Shown here: positions 40,460 to 50,098 of the stretch, piece after piece
Position numbering within the stretch: the first letter of the stretch is position 1
Layout of the letters: each line of letters starts with the position of its first letter
Origin: Streptomyces sp. P9-A4
Lineage (GTDB): Bacteria; Actinomycetota; Actinomycetes; Streptomycetales; Streptomycetaceae
Direction: 5' to 3'
Assembly: GCF_036634195.1 (NCBI RefSeq)
Contig: NZ_JAZIFY010000002.1
Location: forward strand, 310,001 to 374,000
DNA length: 64,000 nucleotides
The notes under the pieces: generated by a model
What the model was told of the DNA's origin: nothing
The model's database searches: none
Seen by the model: the letters and a program-made list of their open reading frames with translations, nothing else
Made by a program: the position numbers and the translations under genes

Positions 40460-41776
40460 GTGAGGGTCAGCGTTTTCGGGCTCGGTTATGTGGGCTGTGT
40501 GTCGGCCGCGTGCCTGGCCGACATGGGGCACGAGGTCATCGGGGTGGACGTGAACCAGGTCAAGGTCGACCTGGTCAACGACGGCAGGGCCCCGGTGGTC
40601 GAGGAGGGGATCGGCGAGCTCGTCGCCGAGGTCGTAGGGACCGGCGCCCTGCGCGCCACCGACGACGTCCGCGAGGCGATCATGGCGAGCGAGGTGTCGC
40701 TGGTCTGCGTGGGTACCCCGTCGGAGCCCAACGGCAGTCTGTGCACGACGTACTTGGAGAGGGTGACCGAGGAGATCGGCGAGGCGCTGGCCGAGCGGGG
40801 CGGGCGGCACACGGTGGTGTTCCGCAGCACCATGCTCCCGGGCACCTGTCTGAACCTGCTCGTGCCGATCCTGGAGAAGCACGTCGGCGGCACGGCCGGC
40901 GTGGACGTCGGGGTCGCGGTCAACCCGGAGTTCCTGCGCGAGGGCACCAGCGTGCGGGACTTCTTCGACCCGCCCAAGACCGTCATCGGCGAACTCGACG
41001 CGGCGAGCGGCGATGTGGTCGCGGGGCTGTACGAAGGGCTGCCCGGCGAGGTGTTCCGGGTGCCGGTCCCGACGGCCGAGGCGATCAAGTACGCGGACAA
41101 CGCCTTCCACGGCCTCAAGATCGGCTTCGCGAACGAGCTGGGCGCGGTGTGCCGGGCGCTCGGGGTCGACTCGCACCAGGTGATCGACGTGTTCCTGGCC
41201 GACCGCAAGCTGAACATCAGCCCCGCCTATCTGCGGCCCGGCTTCGCCTTCGGTGGCTCCTGCCTGCCCAAGGACCTGCGCAGCCTGGTCCACGCGGCGC
41301 AGCGGGCCGACGTGTCGGTGCCGATCCTGTCCCATGTGCTGCCGTCCAACTCCGACCATCTCCAGCGCGCGGTGGAGCTGGTCGAGCGGACCGGGAAGCG
41401 CCGGGTCGGCCTGTTCGGGCTCTCCTTCAAACCCGGCACCGACGACCTCCGTGAGAGCCCGCTCGTCGAGCTGGCGGAGAGACTCTTCGGCAAGGGCTAC
41501 GACCTGCGGATCCACGACGCCAACGTGAGCCTCTCCCGGCTGCTCGGGGCGAACCGCGAGTACATCGAGACCCGGCTGCCGCACCTCGCGGAGCTGCTCG
41601 CGGACTCCGTGGACGACGTCCTCGAACACGCCGAGGTGTGCCTCGTGGGGACCAGGGACCCGGCGGTGCTCGCGGCGCTGCCGCACGGCGGCGATCCGGT
41701 GATCATCGACCTCATCCACCTTCCCGACGCCGAGCAGCGCCGGGCCGAACCGGGGTACGTGGGCCTTGCTTGGTGA
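40460..41776 (+). CDS. UDP-glucose/GDP-mannose 6-dehydrogenase family enzyme
   Basis: A 438-residue NAD-dependent nucleotide-sugar dehydrogenase oxidising C6 to a uronic acid. N-terminal Rossmann motif VSVFGLGYVGCVSAACLADM, VGTPSEPNGSL, and the catalytic Cys268 in FAFGGSCLPKDLRSL. The ISPAYLRPGFAFGG and GVDSHQVIDVFLADRKLNIS segments resemble GDP-mannose 6-dehydrogenase (AlgD) more than UDP-glucose enzymes, but the substrate is uncertain. GTG at 40460 follows GGAGGAAC. It implies a uronic acid in the polymer. Confidence 0.9.
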   Translation: MRVSVFGLGYVGCVSAACLADMGHEVIGVDVNQVKVDLVNDGRAPVVEEGIGELVAEVVGTGALRATDDVREAIMASEVSLVCVGTPSEPNGSLCTTYLERVTEEIGEALAERGGRHTVVFRSTMLPGTCLNLLVPILEKHVGGTAGVDVGVAVNPEFLREGTSVRDFFDPPKTVIGELDAASGDVVAGLYEGLPGEVFRVPVPTAEAIKYADNAFHGLKIGFANELGAVCRALGVDSHQVIDVFLADRKLNISPAYLRPGFAFGGSCLPKDLRSLVHAAQRADVSVPILSHVLPSNSDHLQRAVELVERTGKRRVGLFGLSFKPGTDDLRESPLVELAERLFGKGYDLRIHDANVSLSRLLGANREYIETRLPHLAELLADSVDDVLEHAEVCLVGTRDPAVLAALPHGGDPVIIDLIHLPDAEQRRAEPGYVGLAW

Positions 41777-43031
41777 AGAGACCAGTGGCGACCGGCCGGG
41801 ACGGCGCGCGCTGATCCTGGTGGAGAACCTGTCGGTGCCGTTCGACCGGCGTGTGTGGCAGGAGTGCACGACGCTGCGCGACGCGGGCTGGGAGGTGCAC
41901 GTCATCTGTCCGCAGGGGAGCAAGCGGGACACGGAGCCGGAGGCGGTGATCGACGGGGTGCGGATCCACCGCTACCCCTTGCGCGCGGCCACCGGCGGTC
42001 CGGCCGGCTATCTGCGGGAGTACGGCTCCGCGCTGTGGCACACCTTCCGGCTGGCCCGCAGGGTCGGCCCGGTCGACGTGGTCCACGCCTGCAACCCGCC
42101 CGACCTGCTGTTCCTGCCCGCCCTGTGGATGAAGCGGCGCGGCGCCCGGTTCGTCTTCGACCAGCACGACCTGGTGCCCGAGCTGTACCTCTCCCGGTTC
42201 GACCGCGGCGAGGACCTGCTCTACCGCGCCGTGTGCGCGCTGGAACGGCGGACCTACCGGGCCGCGGACGTGGTGATCGCCACGAACGAGAGCTACCGGG
42301 ACGTCGCGGTGCGCCGGGGCCGGAAGCGGCCCGAGGACGTGTTCGTGGTGCGCAGCGCGCCCGACACCGAGCGCTTCCACCCGGTGCCGCCCGAGCCGGA
42401 GCTGAAGCGCGGCAAGCCCCATCTGCTGTGCTACCTCGGCGTCATGGGCCCGCAGGACGGCGTCGACTACGCCTTGCGGGCCCTCGCGAAGCTGCGCGAC
42501 GAGGTGGGCCGTACCGACTGGCACGCGGTGTTCGTCGGAGCCGGGGACACCTTCGACGCGATGGTGGAGCTGTCCCGGGAGCTCGGGCTCTCCGAGCAGG
42601 TGGAGTTCACCGGGCGCGTGCCGGACGCCGACCTGGTGCGCTACCTGTCCTCCGCTGACGTGTGCCTCTCCCCCGACCCGTGCAACCCGCTCAACGACGT
42701 GTCGACCATGAACAAGGTCCTGGAGTACATGGTGATGGGCCGGCCGATGGTCTCGTTCGACCTGCGGGAGGCGCGCGTCTCCGCCGGGGACGCCGCCGTC
42801 TACGCGACCGCCGACGACGAGAGCGAGTTCGCACGGCTCATCGCGATGCTGATGGACGATCCGGAGCAGCGGGCCCGGATGGGGAAGACCGGCCAGGAGC
42901 GGATCAACGGGCCGCTCGCCTGGCGGAACTCCCAGCGCGCACTGCTCGCCGCCTACGCCGCCGCCTGCCGTGACCGGCCTGCGGTGCCGGGGGGCGACCC
43001 GGACCGGGCAGGGACGAGGCCGCGCCGTTGA
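41766..43031 (+). CDS. GT4-type glycosyltransferase
   Basis: A 421-residue GT-B glycosyltransferase. N-terminal half LILVENLSVPFDRRVWQECT and VDVVHACNPPDLLFLPALWM; C-terminal nucleotide-sugar half YLGVMGPQDGVDYALRALAK, CLSPDPCNPLNDVSTMNKVL and EYMVMGRPMVSFDLREARVS. It adds a sugar to the growing lipid-linked unit on the cytoplasmic side. TTG start overlapping the dehydrogenase end by 11 bases; its stop overlaps the next TTG. Confidence 0.9.
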   Translation: MLGEETSGDRPGRRALILVENLSVPFDRRVWQECTTLRDAGWEVHVICPQGSKRDTEPEAVIDGVRIHRYPLRAATGGPAGYLREYGSALWHTFRLARRVGPVDVVHACNPPDLLFLPALWMKRRGARFVFDQHDLVPELYLSRFDRGEDLLYRAVCALERRTYRAADVVIATNESYRDVAVRRGRKRPEDVFVVRSAPDTERFHPVPPEPELKRGKPHLLCYLGVMGPQDGVDYALRALAKLRDEVGRTDWHAVFVGAGDTFDAMVELSRELGLSEQVEFTGRVPDADLVRYLSSADVCLSPDPCNPLNDVSTMNKVLEYMVMGRPMVSFDLREARVSAGDAAVYATADDESEFARLIAMLMDDPEQRARMGKTGQERINGPLAWRNSQRALLAAYAAACRDRPAVPGGDPDRAGTRPRR

Positions 43032-44428
43032 GCGACGACACGATACGTCTGGTCACCCTCGGGCGGATCATCCGTCGGCGGGGGCGGCTGCTCACCCTCC
43101 TCGCCGTGGTGGGGGCGCTCGTCGGCTACGGCGCCTCCGTACTGTTCCCGCCGCGCTACACGACCTCGGTGTCGGTGCTGCTGCCGGGGGCGTGGGAGGA
43201 GCGCGAGCTGCTGACCCAGGCGCAGGTCGCGACCAGTTCGGTGGTGGTCGACCGTGCGGCCGCCACGCTCCGCTGGGCCGGGGTCGACGGCATCGAGCTG
43301 CGGGACCGGCTGACCGCCGAGGCCGCCGACGGGAACATCATCAAGATCTCGGGCACGGCGGAGACCCCGGAGCGCGCGCAGCGGCTCTCCGACCAGGTGG
43401 CCGAGCAGTACGTGGCGTTCGCCACGCGGATCGTCGGTGACAGCAGCGATCCCGAGGCGGCGGCGCGGCTCGACGCGCTGCGGAAGACGGTGGTGCAGAC
43501 CAGCCGCCGGATCAACGAGCTGGCCGATTCGTCCGGTTCGGGGCGGAGCGTGGAGAGCGTGCAGACCCGCACCGAGCTGGAGGGGCTGCGGACCGCGCTG
43601 CAGGAGTCCGTCGACAAGCTGGACCAGGCAGGTCCGACCGCCAAGAAGGCCAACATGGTGGTCATGGGGGCGGCGGCCCGGCCGGCCGGCGAGGCGCCGC
43701 CGACCAGGACGCAGCTCATCGCCGGAGGGGCGCTGCTGTTCTTCCTGCTCGCGGTGGTCGGCCATCTCACCGCCGCGCGGATGAGCCGCCGGCTGCGCAC
43801 CGAACCGGAGATCGCCGCCGCGCTCGGCTCGGCTCTCCTCGGCACCGTCGACGTGCCCGGTGGTCGGCCCGCGCACCGGCCCAAGGGCCCTGGGTCGATG
43901 TCATGGCTCCGACGGCTTCTCGGCATCGACGTCCGCTGGGACGTGCCGGGCCCCCGGGCGTCCGGCGACGAGGCCGGCCGGCGGATCCGCTACCGGCGGG
44001 TGTGCGCCCGGCTCCGGGACCGGCTGCCCGCCGCCCGCAGCGTGCTGGTCGTCGTCCCTGACGGCGACGAGATCGCCCTGCGGGCCGCCGGGGAGCTGGT
44101 CGCCGAGGCCGGGACCGATCCTTCCCCGGGCACGGGCTACCCCGCGCTGCGGACGGTGGGGGTCTCCGTGTCCCGGCCGATGATGCCGGACCGCGACGAG
44201 GAGTCCGGGGCCCTGGTCGTGCTCAGCGCGGGCAGCTGGACGGCGGGGGAACTCGCCGGGATCGCCGAGGCGTGCGCGGACGCCCGTCACGAGGTCGTCG
44301 GCATCGTCCTCGTCGGCACGGTCCGGGACCGGTCGAAGCGGTCGGCCGGCCGTCCTCGGGATTCGGCGCCCCGGGAGGCCGGGCCGGCGTTCGCGGTGGG
44401 CGAGAGCACGTCGGGAGGCGCACGGTGA
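43028..44428 (+). CDS. Wzz-like chain-length protein with degenerate kinase domain 1
   Basis: A 466-residue protein: N-terminal helix (LLTLLAVVGALVGYGASVLF), an extracytoplasmic helical part of about 190 residues (VDRAAATLRWAGVDGIELRD; LEGLRTALQESVDKLDQAGP), a second helix (LIAGGALLFFLLAVVGHLTA) and a cytoplasmic tail of about 200 residues. The tail resembles a BY-kinase fold (SVLVVVPDGDEIALRAAGEL) but lacks the Walker A GxGKT. It should regulate polymer length, perhaps by scaffolding. TTGA overlap at the start and GTGA at the end couple it with its paralogue. Confidence 0.85.
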   Translation: MSDDTIRLVTLGRIIRRRGRLLTLLAVVGALVGYGASVLFPPRYTTSVSVLLPGAWEERELLTQAQVATSSVVVDRAAATLRWAGVDGIELRDRLTAEAADGNIIKISGTAETPERAQRLSDQVAEQYVAFATRIVGDSSDPEAAARLDALRKTVVQTSRRINELADSSGSGRSVESVQTRTELEGLRTALQESVDKLDQAGPTAKKANMVVMGAAARPAGEAPPTRTQLIAGGALLFFLLAVVGHLTAARMSRRLRTEPEIAAALGSALLGTVDVPGGRPAHRPKGPGSMSWLRRLLGIDVRWDVPGPRASGDEAGRRIRYRRVCARLRDRLPAARSVLVVVPDGDEIALRAAGELVAEAGTDPSPGTGYPALRTVGVSVSRPMMPDRDEESGALVVLSAGSWTAGELAGIAEACADARHEVVGIVLVGTVRDRSKRSAGRPRDSAPREAGPAFAVGESTSGGAR

Positions 44429-45954
44429 CGACGCGCAGGACTTCGGAACCCTCGGAGCCGTCGGCCGCCGCTCCGCTCATCGACCTGCAGTCGCTGGTGG
44501 TGGCGGTACGGAGGCGGCGGCGCCTCTGGGGTTCCCTGGCGCTCCTCGGCCTGGTCCTCGGCGCGGCGGTGGCGGTCGCGCTGCCCCAGCCGCCGACCGC
44601 GGTGACCAAGGTGCTGGTGGCTCATCAGGAGGACCAGCCGAACGACCCCGGCACACTGATCCGTACCGATGTGGCGCTGCTGCAGACGACACTGATCGCC
44701 GAGAACGCCCTGGATTCCCTCAAGTCCTCCGAGAAACCCGAGGACTTCATGAAGGACTACACGGGTTCCGGCGTGACCAACAACCTGCTGCGGATCGATG
44801 TGACGGGTGACAGCGACGCGGAGGCGGTGGCCCGCGCCCAGGCGCTGGCCGATGCCTTCGTCGCGGACCACGTCCGGCGGATACGGCAGGTCGCGGACGC
44901 CGACGCCAAGGCGCTGCTCGACCAGCGTGACCGGCTGCGGGGGGAACTCGCCCAGGTCAACAAGGACATCGGGGACGGTTCGCCGGAGGGCGTGCCGAAG
45001 GCCTCGGCGAACATGGAGTCGCTCTTCGCCCGCCGGGCCGAACTCACCTCGCGGATATCCGACTTCGGTCAGCGCGCGGAGGAGGCGCGGATCGGTGCGC
45101 CCCGGCTGATCGCCGGTACGCAGATCGTGGACGCCCCGCGCGCGGTGCGGCGCTCCCTGCCCAGGGCCGTCGCCACCGACGCCGGGATCGGGCTCGTCCT
45201 CGGGCTCGCCCTCGGGCTCGCGGTGGCCGCGGTCGGCACGGTGGTGGCGGACCGCCCGGTGCTGCGCCGGGAGATCGCGGCGCACCTCGGCGCCTCGGTG
45301 ATCGCGGAGCTGCCCGGCCGCTCGGGCCGGCGGTGGCGGCGCCGGAGGAGCCGGGAGGCACGGGCCAGGCTCACCAGATCCCTGGCCCGCACGGTGCGCG
45401 GCTCCGCGGAACCGGTGTCGCTGCTCGAACTGGGCTGTCCGCGCGCCACGGGCGGGATCGCCCTGGACCTCGCCGGGGAGCTGGCCGCGGACGGTCCGGT
45501 GGTCGTCGTCGACGATCTGCCCGGACCGCGGCTCGCCGACCGCCGCCCGAAGCCGGGAGGCCCGGTCGTGGTCGGCGTCGAGCACGCCGGGGCCGTGTCG
45601 CCCCAGGAGCGCAGGCTCGGCGTGGGCTCCGTGGCGCCCGGCGCGGCATGGAGCGACCTCCCGTACCTCGGCACGCGGACGTTCCTCGTCGTGCGTGCCG
45701 GGCACGGCAGCGTCGCCTGGCTGCACACGGTGGCGCGGCAGCTCGCGGAGCAGCGCGTCGCGGTGCTCGGTGTGGTGGTGATCGACCCCGATCCGCGTGA
45801 CCGGAGCGACGGCACGCTGTGGGACGGACCTCGGGCCGCGCCCCGCGGCCCGGACGAGGGGCCGGTCCGGCAGAACGGGACGGGCCGGCGGCGCAGGGAA
45901 CGGCTGCCGATGTGGGCGTCGACAGGACCCGACAGTGACCAGGAGGTGAGGTAG
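44425..45954 (+). CDS. Wzz-like chain-length protein with degenerate kinase domain 2
   Basis: A 509-residue paralogue-like partner: cytoplasmic start, helix (GSLALLGLVLGAAVAVALPQ), extracytoplasmic coiled-coil (ALLDQRDRLRGELAQVNKDI; SLFARRAELTSRISDFGQRA), second helix (GIGLVLGLALGLAVAAVGTV) and a BY-kinase-like tail (VSLLELGCPRATGGIALDLA; VVVVDDLPGPRLADRRPKPG). Walker A and A' motifs are both degraded and no Tyr cluster is seen, so kinase activity is unlikely. GTG at 44425, preceded by GGGAGG. Together with the previous gene it forms a chain-length pair. Confidence 0.85.
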   Translation: MTTRRTSEPSEPSAAAPLIDLQSLVVAVRRRRRLWGSLALLGLVLGAAVAVALPQPPTAVTKVLVAHQEDQPNDPGTLIRTDVALLQTTLIAENALDSLKSSEKPEDFMKDYTGSGVTNNLLRIDVTGDSDAEAVARAQALADAFVADHVRRIRQVADADAKALLDQRDRLRGELAQVNKDIGDGSPEGVPKASANMESLFARRAELTSRISDFGQRAEEARIGAPRLIAGTQIVDAPRAVRRSLPRAVATDAGIGLVLGLALGLAVAAVGTVVADRPVLRREIAAHLGASVIAELPGRSGRRWRRRRSREARARLTRSLARTVRGSAEPVSLLELGCPRATGGIALDLAGELAADGPVVVVDDLPGPRLADRRPKPGGPVVVGVEHAGAVSPQERRLGVGSVAPGAAWSDLPYLGTRTFLVVRAGHGSVAWLHTVARQLAEQRVAVLGVVVIDPDPRDRSDGTLWDGPRAAPRGPDEGPVRQNGTGRRRRERLPMWASTGPDSDQEVR

Positions 45955-45957
45955 GAC

Positions 45958-47892
45958 ATGTGTGGCATCGCAGGTGCGTACCGGTGGCCGGACGGGAAGG
46001 CCGTGACCGACCGGCTCACCGACACCCTCGCCCACCGGGGCCCGGACGGGGCGGGCCGGTACAGCCATCCCGTCGGTGACGGCGAGGTGCACCTCGGGCA
46101 CCGCCGGCTCGCCATCGTCGACCTGTCGGGGACCGGCGCCCAGCCGATGGCCTCGGACGGCCTCGTCCTGACGTACAACGGCGAGCTGTACAACGCGCCG
46201 GAGCTGCGTGCGGAGCTGACGGCCGCCGGGGTGCGCTTCCGCGGTACCTCCGACACGGAGGTGCTTCTGGAGGCCTGGCGGCGCTGGGGCACGGACTGCC
46301 TGCCCCGGCTGCGCGGCATGTTCGCGTTCGGGATCTTCGACGAGCGGACCGGGGAGCTGGTGCTCGCCCGCGACCAGCTCGGCATCAAGCCGCTGTTCCT
46401 GCTGCGGCGCGGCGAGGGTCTGGTGTTCGCCTCCGAGCTGAAGGCGCTCGCCGCCGTGACCGGCGGGTCACTGGAGGTAGACCACGCGGCCCTGGTGGCC
46501 TCGCTGCTGTACTACTGGGTGCCGGACTCGCGTTGTGCGTTCCGCGAGGCGGAGAAGCTGCCGCCGGGAAGCTGGCTGCGGTTCCGGCCGGACGGCCGGG
46601 TGGACCGCGGCCGGTTCTGGAACCTGAGGGAGGTCGCCGCCGAGGGCCGGGAGCGGGCCCGTTCCGGTGAGCTGCCGGATCTCGCCGCCGTGGTCGAGGA
46701 GTCGACCCGGCGTCATCTGCTCTCCGACGTCCCCGTGGCGACCTTCCTCTCCGGCGGTCTCGACTCCAGCTATCTGACCGCGCTCGCGGCCCGGGAGCGC
46801 CCGGGGATCTCCGCCTACACGATCGGGTTCCGCGCGGAGGACGCCAGGTTCGAGGCGATGCCGGACGACCTGCGGTACGCGCGGCAGGTGGCCGAGCGGT
46901 TCGGGGTCGATCTGCACGAGATCGAGATCGCGCCGGACGTGCTGGACCTGCTGCCCCGGATGACGTACCACCTGGACGAGCCGATCGGTGATCCCGCCGC
47001 GATCAACACCTTCCTGATCTGCTCGGCCGCCCGGGAGGCCGGGGTCAAGGTGATGCTCTCGGGGATGGGGGCCGACGAGCTGTTCGCCGGGTACCGCAAG
47101 CACCTGGCCAACCGGATCGCGCTGCGCTACCAGCGCGTCCCTCGGCCCCTGCGGCGCGGCGTGTCGGCGGCCGTGGGCCGGCTGCCGGTCGCCTCGGCCC
47201 GGCGGGGGTACCGGTCGGTGCGCTTCGCGAAGCGGTTCCTCTCCTTCGCCGATCTGCCGGAGGAGACCGCGTTCCGGCGGAGCTACACCATGTACGACCG
47301 GGACGAGCTGCTCGCCCTGATCGATCCGGACCTGGCGGGGACGGTCGACGACGTGCTGACCGAGCACGCGGACGTCTACGGGGACAACGACCTCGACGAC
47401 TTCGTCAACCGGATGTGTCTGGCCGACGCCCGGATGTTCCTGCCGGGCCTGAACCTCGCGTACACGGACCGGTCGAGCATGGCCGCGTCGACCGAGGTGC
47501 GGGTGCCGTACGTGGACGTCGAGGTGGTCCGGGCGGCGTTCGCCGTGCCCGGTGACCGCAAGATCGTCGGCCGGCAGGGCAAGGCCGTCCTCAAGGAGGC
47601 GGCGGGTTCGGTCCTGCCCCGGGAGATCGTGTACCGCCCCAAGGGCCTGTTCAGCGCCCCCTTGCGGGCCTGGATGAGCCGGGATCTGGCGCCGCTGGTG
47701 CGCGAGGTGGTGCACGACGGCCTGCTCGTCGGTTCCGGGCTGCTCCGCCGGGACGCGCTGGCGCGCATGGTCGCCGCGGACGCCGCCGGACAGCAGGACT
47801 ACTCCAAGCATCTGTGGCATGTGCTGACCCTCGAGTACTGGTATCGCGGCGCGACCTCCGGGTCCGGCCAGAGCGCTTCCTTGACTGCGTAG
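45958..47892 (+). CDS. AsnB-type glutamine amidotransferase
   Basis: A 644-residue class II amidotransferase: N-terminal glutaminase with Cys2 (MCGIAGAYRW), RRLAIVDLSG and YNGELYNAPELR; C-terminal ATP-pyrophosphatase domain with the PP-loop SGGLDSSYLTAL and GMGADELFAGYRKH. In surface-polysaccharide clusters such enzymes often amidate uronic acids rather than free aspartate, which suits the 6-dehydrogenase upstream. ATG at 45958, three bases after the Wzz-like stop. Confidence 0.92.
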   Translation: MCGIAGAYRWPDGKAVTDRLTDTLAHRGPDGAGRYSHPVGDGEVHLGHRRLAIVDLSGTGAQPMASDGLVLTYNGELYNAPELRAELTAAGVRFRGTSDTEVLLEAWRRWGTDCLPRLRGMFAFGIFDERTGELVLARDQLGIKPLFLLRRGEGLVFASELKALAAVTGGSLEVDHAALVASLLYYWVPDSRCAFREAEKLPPGSWLRFRPDGRVDRGRFWNLREVAAEGRERARSGELPDLAAVVEESTRRHLLSDVPVATFLSGGLDSSYLTALAARERPGISAYTIGFRAEDARFEAMPDDLRYARQVAERFGVDLHEIEIAPDVLDLLPRMTYHLDEPIGDPAAINTFLICSAAREAGVKVMLSGMGADELFAGYRKHLANRIALRYQRVPRPLRRGVSAAVGRLPVASARRGYRSVRFAKRFLSFADLPEETAFRRSYTMYDRDELLALIDPDLAGTVDDVLTEHADVYGDNDLDDFVNRMCLADARMFLPGLNLAYTDRSSMAASTEVRVPYVDVEVVRAAFAVPGDRKIVGRQGKAVLKEAAGSVLPREIVYRPKGLFSAPLRAWMSRDLAPLVREVVHDGLLVGSGLLRRDALARMVAADAAGQQDYSKHLWHVLTLEYWYRGATSGSGQSASLTA

Positions 47893-47908
47893 AGACAAGA
47901 GGACTTCG

Positions 47909-50098
47909 GTGAAACAGGTCGTACAGAACTACAAGAGCGGCGAGCTGACGGTGCTGGACGTGCCGGTGCCGGGGTGCAAGCCGGGCGGTGTGCTGGTCAG
48001 GACCGCCTACTCGCTGATCTCCACCGGGACCGAGCTGATGAAGGTGTCCGAGGCCGGCATGTCGATGCTGGGCAAGGCGCGTTCGCGGCCGGACCAGGTG
48101 GCCAAGGTCGTCCAGAGCGTCGCCACCAACGGGGTGCCCGCCACCTACCGCAAGGTGATGGGCAAGCTGGACTCGTACACGCCGCTCGGCTACTCGCTGT
48201 GCGGGGTGGTCGAGCAGGTCGGCCCCGGGATCGACGATGTGAAGGTCGGCGACCTCGTGGCCTGCGCCGGCAACGAGCACGCGCTGCACGCCGAGCTGAA
48301 CTGGGTGCCGAAGAACCTCTACGCCCGGGTGCCGGAGGGCCTCGCGCCCCGGCACGCGGCCTTCGGCACCGTCGGGTCGATCGCGTTGCAGGGCGTCCGC
48401 CAGGGCGAGCCGCAGCTCGGTGAGGTGGCGCTGGTCATCGGTCTCGGGCTGATCGGCCAGCTGGTGGTGCAGCTGCTCGTCGCCTCGGGCGTCCGCGTCA
48501 TCGGCGTCGACCCCGATCCGGCGCGCTGCGACCTCGCCGAGCGGCTGGGCGCGGCGGCCTGCGGCGATCCGTCCTCGGCGGGCGTGGCGAACGCCGTCGC
48601 CGAACTCACCGACGGGCACGGGGTGGACCAGGTGTATCTGGCCGCCGGCGGGGACAGCAACCAGCCCGTGGAGCTGGCCGCCCGGATGAGCCGGGACCGA
48701 GGCCGGGTCGTCGACATCGGCAAGTGCAGCCTGGACCTGCCGTGGAACGCGTACTACGAGAAGGAGCTCGACGTCCGGTTCTCCCGCAGTTACGGCCCCG
48801 GGCGCTACGACCCGGAGTACGAGCTCGCGGGGCGGGACTACCCGATCGGCTATGTGCGCTGGACCGAGCGCCGCAACCTGGCCTGCTTCCTCGATCTCCT
48901 CGCCCGGGGCAGCGTCGACGTGGAGCCCCTGGTCTCCCATGTCGCCGACTTCGACGACGCCGTCGAGACGTACCGGAGTCTGAAGGACGGCGATCTGAAG
49001 GCGGTGGCCGTGCTGTTCCGGTACCCCGAGGACACCGCGGCGGCGGAGGCTCCGGCGGTGGCCGTGCCGGTGGTGAGGCGGGGCGCCGGTGGTGCGTCCG
49101 CCCCGGTCCGCGCCGCCGGGAGGCCGGTGCGGCTGGCGTTCGTCGGCGCGGGGAACTACGCCACCTCGATGCTGCTGCCGCACCTGGCCGGGCGCGAGGG
49201 CGTCGAGTTGTCCACGGTCGTCACCACGACGGCGCTGTCCGCGGCCAACGCGCGGCGGAAGTTCGGCTTCGCCTCGGCGACCACCGATCTCGACGCCGTG
49301 CTCGGCGACAGCTCCGTCGACGCGGTGTTCGTGGTCACCCGGCACAGCTCGCACGCCGAACTGACCCGGCAGGCGCTGCTCGCCGGGAAGACGGTGTTCG
49401 TGGAGAAGCCGCTCGCCCTCGACCACGAGGAGCTGGCCGGCGTGCTCGCGGCGGTGGAGGAGTCCGGCAACGACCGGCTGCAGGTGGGCTTCAACCGCCG
49501 GTTCGCGCCGATGCTGCGGGAGGCCCGGCAGCGGTTCGGTGCCCGGACGGGTCCGGCGAGCCTCCGCTACCTGGTCAACGCGGGCCGCCTCGACCACGGC
49601 AGCTGGTACCTCAGGCAGGGCACCGAGGGCACCCGCTTCGTCGGCGAGGGCGGGCACTTCGTCGACACGGCGAGCTGGCTGCTCGGGGCCGATCCGGTGT
49701 CGGTGTACGCGGTCGGCACGGCCGGCAACGAGGACCTGCAGGTCGTGCTGGGCTACCCGGACGGCTCCACCGCCACCATCAGCTACGTCACCACCGGCGC
49801 GCCCGGCTTCCCCAAGGAGACGCTGGACCTGGTCGCGGACGGCAGGGTGCTGCGGCTCGACGACTTCGTCCGTGCCGCCGTGTACGACGGCGGACGCAAG
49901 GGGTGGGGCTCCTCGCGGCTGCCCAAGGCCCGGGACAAGGGCCAGTCCGCCGAGCTGGCCGCGTTCGTCAGGGCCGTACGGACCGGCGGGCCGATGCCGG
50001 TGCCGCTGGAGTCGCTGGTCGCCACCACCACGGCCACCCTCGCCGTACAGGACGCCCTGGCGGGCGGTGCTCCGGTGTCGATGGCGAGGACGCGATGA
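47909..50098 (+). CDS. Bi-domain oxidoreductase (MDR plus Gfo/Idh/MocA)
   Basis: A 729-residue fusion. Residues about 1-380 form a zinc-less medium-chain dehydrogenase (SLISTGTELMKVSEAGMS; VALVIGLGLIGQLVVQLLVA). Residues about 405-725 form a Gfo/Idh/MocA domain (RLAFVGAGNYATSMLLPHLA; TVFVEKPLALDHEELAGVLA). Such fusions occur beside heparinase-like genes in polysaccharide clusters and probably oxidise or epimerise a nucleotide-linked sugar, perhaps shuttling NAD(H) internally. GTG start with AGAGGA. It overlaps the lyase gene by ATGA. Confidence 0.9.
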   Translation: MKQVVQNYKSGELTVLDVPVPGCKPGGVLVRTAYSLISTGTELMKVSEAGMSMLGKARSRPDQVAKVVQSVATNGVPATYRKVMGKLDSYTPLGYSLCGVVEQVGPGIDDVKVGDLVACAGNEHALHAELNWVPKNLYARVPEGLAPRHAAFGTVGSIALQGVRQGEPQLGEVALVIGLGLIGQLVVQLLVASGVRVIGVDPDPARCDLAERLGAAACGDPSSAGVANAVAELTDGHGVDQVYLAAGGDSNQPVELAARMSRDRGRVVDIGKCSLDLPWNAYYEKELDVRFSRSYGPGRYDPEYELAGRDYPIGYVRWTERRNLACFLDLLARGSVDVEPLVSHVADFDDAVETYRSLKDGDLKAVAVLFRYPEDTAAAEAPAVAVPVVRRGAGGASAPVRAAGRPVRLAFVGAGNYATSMLLPHLAGREGVELSTVVTTTALSAANARRKFGFASATTDLDAVLGDSSVDAVFVVTRHSSHAELTRQALLAGKTVFVEKPLALDHEELAGVLAAVEESGNDRLQVGFNRRFAPMLREARQRFGARTGPASLRYLVNAGRLDHGSWYLRQGTEGTRFVGEGGHFVDTASWLLGADPVSVYAVGTAGNEDLQVVLGYPDGSTATISYVTTGAPGFPKETLDLVADGRVLRLDDFVRAAVYDGGRKGWGSSRLPKARDKGQSAELAAFVRAVRTGGPMPVPLESLVATTTATLAVQDALAGGAPVSMARTR

